A stretch of 64,000 bases of DNA, taken from positions 1 through 64,000 of the forward strand of contig SKCR01035608.1 of the NCBI GenBank assembly GCA_019454045.1. Direction: 5' to 3'. The notes under the pieces were generated by a model that was not told where the DNA came from, made no database searches, and saw only the letters and a list, made by a program, of their open reading frames with translations. The first letter of the stretch is position 1. The number at the start of each line of letters is the position of its first letter. This DNA is from Zanthoxylum bungeanum (Eukaryota > Streptophyta > Magnoliopsida > Sapindales > Rutaceae). Below are positions 23,657 through 34,035 of this stretch, one piece after another. A program made the position numbers and the translations under genes.

Positions 23657-25679
23657 TGACCGGTGCTTACACACGCGTATAACGCAAGCGCACGTATCGT
23701 TCAAGTAGTATAAAAAGTATCGATCCCACGATGACTTAATACCTAATCTATTAATTTTATGAGGTCAAATGATTACTAATATCTAACAGGTTGATTGATT
23801 GATTTGAAATGGTGAAGATTTAAAAAAACAAGTAAATAAAAATGCTTGGAAGTATGTTAAAGAAAATTCAATATTAAAAACTATCTAGGGTTGTGAATCT
23901 TTCCAATATTATTTAAAGATGAAGTGGTTATCTTATAGTTGGGTAAAATATTGATTTATTAACCTGAAATACTAAATTATGTAAAAGCCTCTTCCGATGG
24001 TCAACTACAAATATCCAGTATAACCCAATTGAACCATATGTCTATGTCAACTAAATTACCTGGATTCATTAAGATTAAGTTCCAATTATGGCTACCCCCG
24101 CCCGACAGGTATATTCCTATCCTGTAAGGAAATCTATTAAATGGTTATCTATCCTTAAGGAAGATTATTGAGTCTAAGGTCTTAAACCTAAAATCTCTTT
24201 TCCAAGTTCATTTTAAGTTTACCAGTTCAATTTTATTAATGACCAGTTAATGAAAAAACATTAAGATTAAGACTCAATAAATAAATCTTTATATTACCCA
24301 AACTATAATCTAATCCCTTATAAACCGGTGATATTAGAATTCATTACAACCCCAGATATCTAACTTAGTTACGACACATAACTAGGGTTAGTAAAAACTA
24401 AAAGGTAAAAAACAAAAAGTAAAAATGCTGAAAAGTGATTGCGGTAAAGTAAAAATTGAAAAGTAAAATAAAATAAAATGCTAAGGTAAAATGAATTATT
24501 TTTACTACTATTAATTTAGATATCTCTCATAATATAATATATAAACTTGTGATAATATTACAAACCAGCCATATAGGCGGTAACATGATTAAGTCAAATT
24601 AAGTCCAACCAGCATAAAGGCGGAACCAAAATAAACCTGCCATATAGGCGGTAAGAAAATTTAATTACCAACCGACCAATCTGACGGTATCCTTGCTTAG
24701 TTAGGTTTAAACCAGTTTAAAATGAATTACCAACCGACCAATATGGCGGTATCCTTTTAAAGTCAAATTTTAAATAGTGAATATATTATTTTTAAGGGAG
24801 ATTAATCTAAATAGCAATAGTAAAAGAATTACCTTTCACCATAGCAGGGGGAAGTTACCTCCTCATAGTTGAATAGTAAAAACTGTAAAAATAAAGAAAG
24901 TAAATTACTATTATTACAAAACGTAATTAAAATTTAATTACAAAACTGAAATTAAAAGAAACTAGAGAGAAGACTCCCTATTTACATCAAAGCAATCAGA
25001 GAGAATGATACATCTAAAACTGAAATCTCGAGCTCAATTTATAGGCGCAGATAGGCTCTGGGCGTCGCGACGCGCAAGGTTATAGCGTCGCGACGCCGGT
25101 CTCTTTTGGCGTGGCATGCTGAGGGCTTGACACGTAGCGGTTCTGGATAAGGAGATAAGGCGACACGTGGCAAGGCGACTGAGAGCTCAATTATTATGCT
25201 GACGTGGCATGACGTGGCGAAAGGGAATGTCGGCACCGTAGGATTGCGACACGTGGCACGCTGTGATTGGTTGATGATGACGTGGTGATGACGTGGAGTG
25301 ACACGTGGCACACGTGGCAATGATGATTGTCGGCACCGTGGGATGATGACACGTGGCACGACGCACGTTAGCAAATCGGTTGTGATGGTGACACATGGCA
25401 CGGCGCACGTTAGCAAAGTTAAACTTCTCAAATTCTGACCCGTTGACCCGACACACGTTAGCAGCTGTGGTGCATGTTAGGCGTCGCGATGCGGCCAAAT
25501 TACAAAAATGCATTTTTTTTCCAATTTTCATTATTTTGCTCCAAATCACCTCCAGAATGTCCTGAAACTTTATTTATCTACAAAATAACACAAAACACAT
25601 CAAAATATTCACAAAACTCAAGAAACTATACAAAATATTAGGTTAAATGAGTGGGAAATAGTGATAGATTTACCACTCA
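23657..25679 (-). repeat. 3' LTR of the Gypsy element
   Basis: 2,023 bp, very similar to 34036-36082 over its full length. Contains a cluster of CCAACCGACCAAT(A/C)TGGCGGT-like phrases (24580-24750), a TATA box (minus CTATAAAT, about 25037-25044), and a G-box array at 25164-25355. Confidence 0.9.
25037..25500 (-). promoter_or_regulatory. LTR promoter: TATA box with ABRE/G-box array
   Basis: On the minus strand, U3 precedes a TATA box (CTATAAATTGAGC, ending about 25032). Upstream lie five CACGTGGC motifs, i.e. palindromic G-boxes at 25164, 25250, 25302, 25311 and 25350, plus extra ACGTGGC cores (TGACGTGGCATGACGTGGC near 25199). Such (A)CACGTGGC motifs are the classical bZIP abscisic-acid response elements. 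The 5' LTR has the same layout with G-boxes at 35545, 35640, 35693, 35732 and 35774. Whether they function is inference. Confidence 0.65.
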
Positions 25680-25698
25680 TCATACCCCCAAACCTAAC
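25680..25698 (-). other. Gypsy polypurine tract
   Basis: Minus-strand GTTAGGTTTGGGGGTATGA directly abuts the 3' LTR start TGAGTGG; this is the expected plus-strand priming site and it confirms minus polarity. Confidence 0.8.
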
Positions 25699-26984
25699 AT
25701 TTTGCTAGTCCTCGAGCAAAACACAAAATAAAATAACATAATAAAATTTAACTAAGCCACTTTCGTAGGGATCACGGTTGCATTTAACGTATGCCACAAG
25801 CCTTTAAACCCCTAGGTGTCCCTAGTGGACGAGTTGTAGTCTCGTGATGGTTTACAGCAATGATACCCACAAACATTTTACAAAAGTAAAAAGGTAGTGA
25901 AACTAATGCACACAAAAGCAAAAAGACAAGCGAAAATAGAATAAAGATGTTAGTGACTAATCAGGTGAAACTTCTACTCCAAGTCACTAGTTGTTTTCTT
26001 TCTTTCTAAATTACTGAATAAGTAAATTCTCCGATTATATTTACCATTCTCCATATACACAGCCAACAAAATATTAAACAACTCATTTTTGCCCACAATA
26101 GTCATAAGTGCATTGATAAGAGAGTAATATTTTTGTCCTAAAGTTTTATCAGAATTCACACTTTTTTGTAGCAATGAATAATTTTCTGATTTTTCTGAAT
26201 TTTTCTTTGATTTTTGATTTTTTTTTTTATATACAATATCTTCCATCTATGTAGCGAGTGTTGGGTCGGTGGCTCCCAAACCAGTTGGCTTTAGGGCACC
26301 AGGTGTTAAGACACACATACGAACTTAATTACTCAGACTTCAGATATATATATTTTTGCAACATCCTTGATCAATGTAGCGAGCTTTGGGCCAGTGACTC
26401 CCAAATCAGTTGGCTTTAGGGCACTAGGTGTTAAAACACCCTTACAGACTTAATAACTCAGATCTCAAATGTTTTTTTTTCCATTTCTTTTTGAGATGTT
26501 TCCTCTAATTAAACTAGAGAACTGAATATTACAAACTTTTCAATTATAGCTCATGTCTGTATGTTACTATGTATGTTGATAATACCTGCCAACTCAGCAT
26601 ATGAAGATCCATTTTAGTCAGTATTATGGAGAATTCACAAATTAAATAATTCAAAAGGAAATAAACAAAAATTAACTTGTTCCGAAATAGGTTTGAAATA
26701 CGTCTCAGGAGTGGGAACTCCTTACTCAACTATCTCTTACCAATTTCACATTTTTAGTCAAAATAAAAACAAAAACGCAAAATATTTTTGTAATTTTTGA
26801 ATTTTTTTTTGTATTTTTCGAAAAATTTTGGACTAAAAATAAAAATAACACACAACTAAAAAGAAGATACTGATCAACTAATTTCCTCCCCCAAACCTAA
26901 ATGAGACATTGTCCCAAATGTCTTAAACAGTAGAAGAAGAGTTTAGAAGATAGTATCTGGTTAGCTGAAATTCTACACGAAAAG
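25699..26984 (-). other. Gypsy 3' untranslated region with tandem duplication
   Basis: Between the captured LOG copy and the polypurine tract. Holds an imperfect direct repeat of about 122 bp (26247-26368 and 26369-26490, sharing CAGTTGGCTTTAGGGCAC and AGGTGTTAA). A 90-residue lysine-rich minus frame at 25974-26246 has no recognisable domain and is not called as a gene. Confidence 0.6.
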
Positions 26985-27690
26985 TTAAAGGTTAAGATCC
27001 AGATTAATCCTACGCCTCTTACCGCGATCGTCCTCGGACCAATTTATATTTGAAATGATAGGGTCAATTTATGGTTCATAAGCTAAGATTTGGTCAATTA
27101 AATCCGGAGCAGTTCTGGCAGTAAAGAGGAGTTCTTTCATAGGTTTTGACACGAACCATTTCCCCGGCATCATCAAGAAATACACAAAGAAAATCATAAA
27201 ATCCTTCAACGTTGTACAGTCCAAGTGGTTTCTGGTGTATGTTCAGGTTCGCCCAAGATAACACTATAAAAATTTCCTCCAATGTACCAAAGCCACCTGA
27301 CAAAGCAATAAAAGCATCAGCACGGTTAATCATTTCTACCAATCGTTCAGACATACCTGGCATAATTAACTCTTCTCCGTTTGATGGTCCAATAAGATTT
27401 GCCTATGCCAAGGGTTTTGGGATGATTCCCAAAACGTGACTGCCTCCTTCTTGTTTGCCTTTGAAACGATCCCCATAAGTCTAAGATTGCCTCCGCCATA
27501 TACTAAGTGCATATTCCTTGCAGCTAAGACTCGGTCCAAGATTGCCTCCGCCATATACTAAGTGCATATTCCTTGCAGCTAAGACTCGACCCAATTCCTG
27601 TGCTGCTTCTACATATTGTGGCTTAACACCAACACTAGTACCGCAAAACACACAGATGTTTTCAACTCGTCTTCTTGAAGTGGCTTCCAT
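26985..27690 (-). pseudogene. LOG-family cytokinin riboside monophosphate phosphoribohydrolase, intronless captured copy
   Basis: LOG enzymes release active cytokinin bases from nucleotides. Starting at the Met at 27690 (MEATSRRRVENICVFCGTS), the sequence covers the whole family length: NICVFCGTSVGVKPQY, LGRVLAARNMHLVYGGGN, LMGIVSKA, a G-S-HVLGIIPK segment, ANLIGPSNGEELIMPGMSER, ALSGGFGTLEEIF (the family motif is PGGxGTxxE; here Pro is Ser), SWANLNIHQKPLGLYNVEGFYDFL, and a basic tail ending near 26985. Plant LOG genes normally have several introns; none is seen, so this is a cDNA-derived copy. It is broken by a 55-bp tandem duplication (27483-27592), a stop after IIPKPLA, a frameshift past FLDDAGEM and a further stop near the C-terminus. 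It lies in the Gypsy 3' region, same strand as pol. Confidence 0.88.
27483..27592. repeat. 55-bp tandem duplication inside the LOG copy
   Basis: Two near-identical units starting at 27483 and 27538 (AAGATTGCCTCCGCCATATA...). Not a multiple of three, so it breaks the frame and repeats the VLAARNMHLVYGGGNL coding segment. Confidence 0.9.
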
Positions 27691-27918
27691 GTTTTACTCT
27701 GGATGTCTTCAAAAGTGCAATGATGAGTTGAATTTATAATACCTGAAAAGGGTGAGTAAAATATAGCATTAGTACCTGCCAAATGACAATTATTAGTTAA
27801 ACAGTAAAATAAATCGTGATAGTCAAAAAGGTCTGGATCATGTTGAAGAAAATAAAAGAAAACAACAAAACAAATCACAATTTAGGAAAAGACAAAGAGA
27901 TATAATATGTACAAGAAT
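27691..27918 (-). other. Sequence 5' of the LOG copy
   Basis: Could be captured 5' UTR of the LOG transcript: a TTTTCAG acceptor-like site lies about 45 nt before the LOG Met. A minus frame is open through part of it, but it shows no domain. Confidence 0.35.
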
Positions 27919-28518
27919 TTACAGCTTGATTGACGTCCATGCGTCAGGGACAAGCTTCCCATCCAATTTTCTTATAAATTGGCAAACAAGGTCTTTTTGA
28001 GTCAGATTCCCAAGACTTAACTGTTGTCTTTCTTTTTGAAATTGTGTATGTAATTTGCGAAAGGCTATGTGAACATATCCATTGGGATACGTCTCAAGAT
28101 TCGAAGATATATCATCTAAAGACTCATTACTCAAGCCATCCCTAATGAATTTAATTTTGTCTTCGCGATTATCAGACACCATTCCTAAAGAATGACAACG
28201 AGTATTGCAATTTCAGCGTGCATATTTGTAACAAACACCCATTTCCTCAGCTCTTCATTTATTTGCATATGTGCTTCTTCTAAAACCAGGCAGATGTGAA
28301 ATAAAAGAGTCAGAAGACTCACCTGCCAATCAGACCCTTGCTTCAATTACCCAACGAATGTCATTAGGAACACCATGTATTGTTAGTAGTCTCATCCGTT
28401 CCAAGCGAGCTTTGTAAACTTTCATCAGAGATTTTTGAGGGAGAGAAGGAAATTGCTTGTGAAGATTTACGAGAGCTTCTTCCATCTTGAAATGACTTAA
28501 TTTGTAAAAACTAAACAA
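27919..28518 (-). pseudogene. Unidentified two-exon coding segment in the Gypsy 3' region
   Basis: Exon A (28518-28324 region, ending at 28323) encodes KMEEALVNLHKQFPSLPQKS ... LERMRLLTIHGVPNDIRW and a TGA just before a strong donor GGCAG|GTGAGT. Exon B begins at 28184 after TCTTTAG and encodes MVSDNREDKIKFIRDGLSNE ... KLVPDAWTSIKL then stop at 27919. The 138-bp gap has both consensus splice ends, and the reading phases agree (G|GA), apart from the single TGA in exon A. I do not recognise the family. It could be a second captured host gene fragment or an element-specific accessory gene. Confidence 0.45.
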
Positions 28519-28662
28519 ACAAAATTAAATCACACCAAATCACAATATATATAAAAATTGCATGGGCTGCCTCCCTGCGAGAGCTAAGTTTAAAATCGTC
28601 AGCTAGACGTGACTTCTTGAACGTTAGGCTGGATCTGAAAGTGTGACATTTTCTTTTTATCG
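28519..28662 (-). other. Post-pol Gypsy spacer
   Basis: Minus strand contains CGTCTAGCTGACGATTTTAA and GGGAGGCAGCCCATGC, a phrase pair typically found just after pol in plant Athila/Tat-type elements. It marks the normal end of pol and the start of foreign or accessory sequence. Confidence 0.55.
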
Positions 28663-29880
28663 CTAAAATGATTCTCCCCAGTAGTGTTTGACACGCTGAC
28701 TGTTAACCTTAAATGTGTTGTTGGTATTAGGATCCAGTAACTCAACAGCTCCATAAGGTAAAACCTGAGTGATCACAAAAGGACCTGACCACCTTGATTT
28801 CAACTTTCCAGGGAAAAGTTCCAACCTTGAGTTATACAACAATACCTGATGCCTTGGTTTCAACTGTCTGTGCACTATTTTCCGGTCATGCCATTTTTTG
28901 GTCTTTTCCTTGTACAATTTGGCATTCTCATAAGCCTGTAGGCGAAATTCCTCCAATTCGTTGAGTTGGTGAAGTCATTTTTCACATGCAGCTTGTGAAT
29001 CAAGATTCAACTTCTTCAGTGCCCAGTACGCCTTGTGTTCAAGCTCAACTGGCAGATGACATGCTTTCCCAAACACCAATCGATATGGGGACATACCAAT
29101 GGGTGTCTTGTAAGCTGTCCGGTAGGCCCTAATACATCATCTATTTTTGTAGACCAGTCCCTCCTTGTTGATCTAACGGTTCTCTCTAGGATTCTTTTGA
29201 TCTCTCTGTTTGAAACCTCAACCTGTCCATTTGAATGTGGATGGTAAGCTGTGGCAACCTTGTGAGTAACTCTGTATTTGGATAGGAGTGCATCGAAGTA
29301 TCTGTTGCAGAAATATGAGCCTCCATCGCTGACGATTGCATGAGGTGTTCCGAACCGAGTGAAAATGTTCTTTTTCAGGATTTTGATCACCACTTTTGAA
29401 TCATTGGATGGTAATGCAATTGCTTCAACCCATTTGGAACGTAGTCTACATCAACTAGGATGTACAGGTTTCCGAATGATGGTACAAAGGGTCCCATGAA
29501 ATCAATACCTCACACATCGAATATTTCCATTTCTAGAATGTTTTGCAAAAGTCCTTCATTTCTCCTTGAAATATTTCCCGTTCTCTGGCATCTGTCACAT
29601 TGAAAAGCAAAAAGATAAGCATCTTTAAAAAAAGTGGGCCAGAATAAACCTGATTGAAGAACTTTTACTGCATTTTTATTTCGCTGAAGTGTCCACCATA
29701 TGGTGATGAATGACAGTGCTGCAAAACACTGTTGACATCCTCCTGTGGAACACATCGTCTCAATAATTGATCAGCACATCGTTTAAACATGTATGGTTCA
29801 TCCCAGATATAGTGCTTGACTTCTTTGAAGAAATTCTTCCGTTGCTGAGTTGTCCATTCCAACGACCATTTTCCTGACAC
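28663..29880 (-). pseudogene. Gypsy integrase (broken)
   Basis: Domains in order on the minus strand: HHCC zinc-binding part (HCHSSPYGGHF ... QCDRCQRTG, about 29575-29720); core with [17 protein letters not shown] (catalytic Asp) and [18 protein letters not shown] (catalytic Glu), 29170-29360; C-terminal part KPRHQVLLYNSRLELFPGKL..RWSGPF, ending at 28663 with KHYWGESF. Multiple frameshifts and stops separate the pieces; no active protein. Confidence 0.88.
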
Positions 29881-31704
29881 AATGTAGTTGACATAGTCAG
29901 CATACCAAGGGACTTCCTATTGTTTCATGGAAAACAGCTGTTCATCTGGAAAAGTTTCTTTGATTGACAGTTCTTTGCAAGCTGTTTCTCCACTCTCGAG
30001 CCTCGATAAGTGATCTACCACCTGGTTTTCTGTCCATTTCCTGTCTCGAATATCCACGTCAAATTATTACAGAAGAAGTATCCAACGGATCAATATGGGT
30101 TTGGCATCTTTCTTCGTGATCAGATATTTGATTGCTGCATCTTTCTTCGTGATCAGATATTTGATTGCTGAATGATCTGTGTAGACCACCACTTTGGGAC
30201 CCAGCAGATAGGAGCAGAATTTGTCAAAAGCGTATACAACTGCGAACAACTCCTTTTAAGTGGTTGTGTAGTTGAGTTGAGCTTCATTCAAAGTTCTGCT
30301 GGAATAATAAATGGTGTGGAAAATCTTTGCTTTGCATTGTCCCAAAACCGCACCTACAGTAAAATCACTAGCATCGCACGTCACTTCAAATGGAAGGGTC
30401 CAGTCTGGTGATACAATGATGGGGGCAGAGATCAGCTTCTGTTTTAAGATCTCGAAAGCTTCCTAGCATTCTTTGGTGAAGTTGAAAGGCACATCCTTCT
30501 CCAGAAGATTGCATAGAGGTTTAGCAATCTTGGAAAAGTCTTTGATAAATCTCCTGTAAAATCCAGCATGTCCGAGAAAGCTCCGAATCACTTTGACTGA
30601 TGTCGGCAGAGGTAGTTTTTCAATTGTTTCAATCTTTGCTTTGTCTACCTCGATTCCATTTTGTGAGATCTTGTGTCCAAGAACAATGCCTTCCTATACC
30701 ATGAAATGACATTTCTCACAGTTGAGTACCAGGTTTGTATCTTTGCACCTTTGTAACACATGTTCCAGATTTTGCAAGCAATGGTCAAAAGAATCTCCAA
30801 ACACAGAAAAGTCATCCATGAATACCTCCATACTCTGCTCCAGCATGTCTGAGAAGATGGCCATCATGCAACGCTGAAAAGTGGCGGGGGCATTACATAA
30901 TCCAAATGGCATCATGCGGAATGCAAAAGTACCATAAGGACATGTAAATGTGGTTTTCTCCTGATCTTCTGGGGCGATTGCAATCTAATTGTACCCTGAA
31001 TATCCATCCAGAAAGCAATAGAACTCATGTCCTGCCAGTCTGTCCAACATCTGGTCAATGAATGGTAGTGGAAAATGGTCATTTCTCGTGGCTTTATTCA
31101 GCTTCCTGTAGTCCATGCATACTCTCCATCCAGTCACTGTTCTTGTTGGAATCAGCTCGTTCTTTTCATTGGTGACCACAGTAATTCCTCATTTCTTTGG
31201 CACACACTGCATAGGACTCACCCAAGTACTATCTGAGATGGGGTAAATGATGCCAGCATCCAACCATTTGATGATTTCTTTCTTCACGACTTCCTTCATG
31301 ATTGGATTGAGTCTCCGTTGATGCTCCACTGTGGGTTTGTACTCATCGTTCATCAGAATCTTATGCATGCAAAATGATGGACTAATGCCTCGAATGTCTT
31401 CTATAGTCCAGCCAATGGCTCTTTTGTGCTCTCGTAACACTCTCAGTAGTTTTTCTTCCTGCTCCAATGTTAGTGAAGAAGAAATAATAACAGGTAATTC
31501 AGAAGAGTTTCCAAGAAATGCATACCTGAGATGGCTCAGAAGTAACTTCAGCTCCAGCTGTGGTGGTTCTTCAATTGAAGGCTTGATTCGATCTTTCTTT
31601 AGCAGTTCTAAGCTTTCAACTGGTGGTGTCGCTTTGAATCGGAATGGTTTGTCAAGGTAGTTGATACATTCCAGGATTTCAGCATCTAGCTCGCTGTCAG
31701 TCAT
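29881..31704 (-). pseudogene. Gypsy reverse transcriptase and RNase H (broken)
   Basis: Starts after protease with linker sequence, then RT landmarks: WVSPMQCVPKK, VCMDYRKLNKATRNDHFPLP, MMPFGLCNAPATFQRCM, the catalytic FMDDFSVFG (30800-30830; YxDD-type), VLNCEKCHF, and the RNase H segment [46 protein letters not shown]. Stops occur after CVPKK, after GYSGYN, after CHFMV, and within RNase H. A 33-bp in-frame tandem duplication (about 30104-30169) repeats [11 protein letters not shown]. Confidence 0.92.
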
Positions 31705-31847
31705 ATTGGTGATGCAAGCTTCAAGTGTATCTGTGGGATTTAGCTCAGTATCTGAACGATACTATCAACAACATCAACTCTGAAGCATTCTTTTTCTTCA
31801 TTTTCATTGCTCGGGAATTTCATGGCTTTGAAAACATTAAAGGTCAC

Positions 31848-32756
31848 TTATTGGTCCTGCACTTTCATGGTCAGTTCTCCTTTTTGCACATCAATCACAG
31901 TTTTACATGTAGCCAAGAATGGTCTCCCAAGAATGATAGGTACTTCTTTGTCTTCTTCCATGTCAAGGATGATGAAATCTGCTGGAAGAATGAGTTTGTC
32001 GACTTTGACCAGCACATCTTCAACAACACCTCTTGGAAATACGAGTGTTCGATCAGCAAGTTGCAATGAGACTGAGGTAGGCATTGCTTCTCCAATCTGC
32101 AGTTTCCTGTAAATAGAAAAAGGCATCAAGTTAACACTGGCTCCTAAATCACATAAAGCCTTACTGATGTAATGTTCTCCAATGGTGCATGTGACAGTGA
32201 AACTGCCAGGATCTTTCAACTTCGGGGGAAGTTTCCTCTGAATGATGGCGCTACATTCTTCCGTTAATGCTACTGTCTCGTAGTCTCCCAATCTCCGTTT
32301 TTGTGAAAGAATGTCTTTCATGAATTTGACATAGCTGGGCATTTCTTCCAAGGCTTCTGCAAATGGAATGTTGATATGCAGCTTTTTGAACACCTCCAAG
32401 AAACGAGCAAACTGCTTATCCAGTTTGTTTTTCTGAAGACGCTGAGGAAAATGTGGAGGTGGAATGATATGATCTTTTTCTTTTTCCTCCATCTGTGGAA
32501 CTGCATCTTTTGGAACTTCCTCAATTGTTGCCTTGATTCCAACATCTTTGTTTATCTCAGTACCGCTTTTCAAAGTAATGGCTTGACATTGCTCATTCCC
32601 TCGGTTCCTTGGATTTGGTTTTGTGTTGCTAGGAAGATTACCTGGCGGTCTGTAACTTTGAGCATTAGCCAGTTGTCCGATTTGATTCTCCAGTGCTTTG
32701 ATGGAAGCTGATTGGCTCTGAAACATAGCATCGTACTTTTTTAACTGAGTCAGCAC
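31848..32756 (-). pseudogene. Gypsy gag C-terminus and aspartic protease
   Basis: A 302-residue open stretch. The first half has gag linker features (QIGQLANAQSYRPPGNLPSN); the second half has the retropepsin-like CDLGASVNLMPFSIYRKL with the DxGA-type active-site loop, then IILGRPFLATCKTVIDV. Flanked by stops on both sides, so the polyprotein cannot be read through. Confidence 0.88.
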
Positions 32757-32828
32757 TTTTGCAATTCCTGGTTCATTTGTCTGCTCCTGGCCTTTGTTCT
32801 GTTGCTGAAATCCAGGTGATGGATATTT

Positions 32829-33841
32829 CTACTGTTGGAATCCAGGTGGTGGATTGTTCTTTTGCCCTGAATTGTTGCTCCATGAAAAATTAGGATGATT
32901 CCTCCACCCTGGATTGTAGGTGTTGGAATATGGATTGTTCCACTGTCTGTTGAAATTGTTGACATAATTCACCGTCTTTTCAATTTGGTTTGGTTCTGGT
33001 GCTCCTCCATATGGTGAACTTGTGGATCCAGTGGTTAAAGTCTCCATGAATTTGTATATCTGATCCAGCTTGGCGTTGACTGCTGTATTGGCTCCACTTT
33101 CATAAATTCCTGCAATTCTTTGGATCATGCTCATTTCTGTTGGCCACAAGGAATTGTTGTTGGCCATTTTTTCGATTAGGTCCCAGGCTTGATCTTCTCC
33201 CTTTTCCATCAAAGCTCCTCCAGCAGCAGCATCGATTGTGGTTCTCATTATTCCAGAAAGTCCATTATAGAAAGTTTGGACTTGAAGCCATTTTGGAATC
33301 TCATGGTGAGGACATTTCCGGAGCAAATCTTTGTACATTTCCCACGCTTCGTAGAGAATTTCCGAGTCTTGTTGTACAAAGGATGTGATGTCATTCCTTA
33401 GCTTTCCAGTTCTGGCTGGTGGAAAGTACTTTGCAAGAAATTTGGTGGCTAGATTGTTCCAAGTTGTGATGGAACCTGCTGGTAGTGAATGTAGCCAAGC
33501 TTTAGCTTTGTCCTTCAAGGAGTATGGAAAAAACACAGTCTCATTGCTTCTTCAGCTTCTCGGTTGTAATTGAAAGTGCCGCAAACTTCCAGAAAGTTGC
33601 TGATGTGGGTATTAGGATCTTCAATTGCTTTTCCTCCAAACTGCACTGACTGCTGAATCATCTGGATGCATGTTTTGATGTCACCCGCATTTGCTGGTAA
33701 GGGAGGAAGTACAATACAAGAAATGAGTCTGTCAACCACCGGAATGGTTCTGTCTCGAATGGGTATTGGTGGTGCAACGTCTAAAGGTTCATGTTCCATG
33801 TTGACTAAAGCTTTTTGGCCTTCTCGCCTTTCCATTCTCAA
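32829..33841 (-). pseudogene. Gypsy gag (frameshifted)
   Basis: N-terminus MRMERREGQKALVNMEHEPL at 33841, then PNTHISNFLEVCGTFN; a frameshift near 33515-33536 shifts to FPYSLKDKAKAWLHSLP, LATKFLAKYFPPARTGKLR, FVQQDSEILYEAWEMYKDLL. This is the Retrotrans_gag domain. C-terminus is Asn/Pro-rich. Confidence 0.9.
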
Positions 33842-34010
33842 CTGTCTGATGGTTTTTTCAATCTATGGGTCAAGCGGTCGGAGTTCAAAACTTCTGGTTC
33901 ATCTCATGTAGTTTCTGAGAACCTGAACAAGAAAATGAAAACAATAAGTAAAAAGAAATTAGATACAAATAACGTATCTAACCCCTAAACTAATAGTAAA
34001 AGATAAATAA

Positions 34011-34029
34011 GTCCCCGGCAACGGCGCCA
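34011..34029 (-). other. Gypsy primer-binding site
   Basis: Minus-strand TGGCGCCGTTGCCGGGGAC lies 6 nt inside the 5' LTR edge (34036). This string is characteristic of plant Athila/Tat-type Ty3 elements. Confidence 0.85.
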
Positions 34030-34035
34030 AAAACT

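Noticed and set aside
25039..25549. Overlapping minus frames rich in His, Cys and Arg (VRRATCHH repeats)
   Set aside because: Artefact of the G-box array in the Gypsy LTR; the same phrases recur at 35420-35877 for the same reason.
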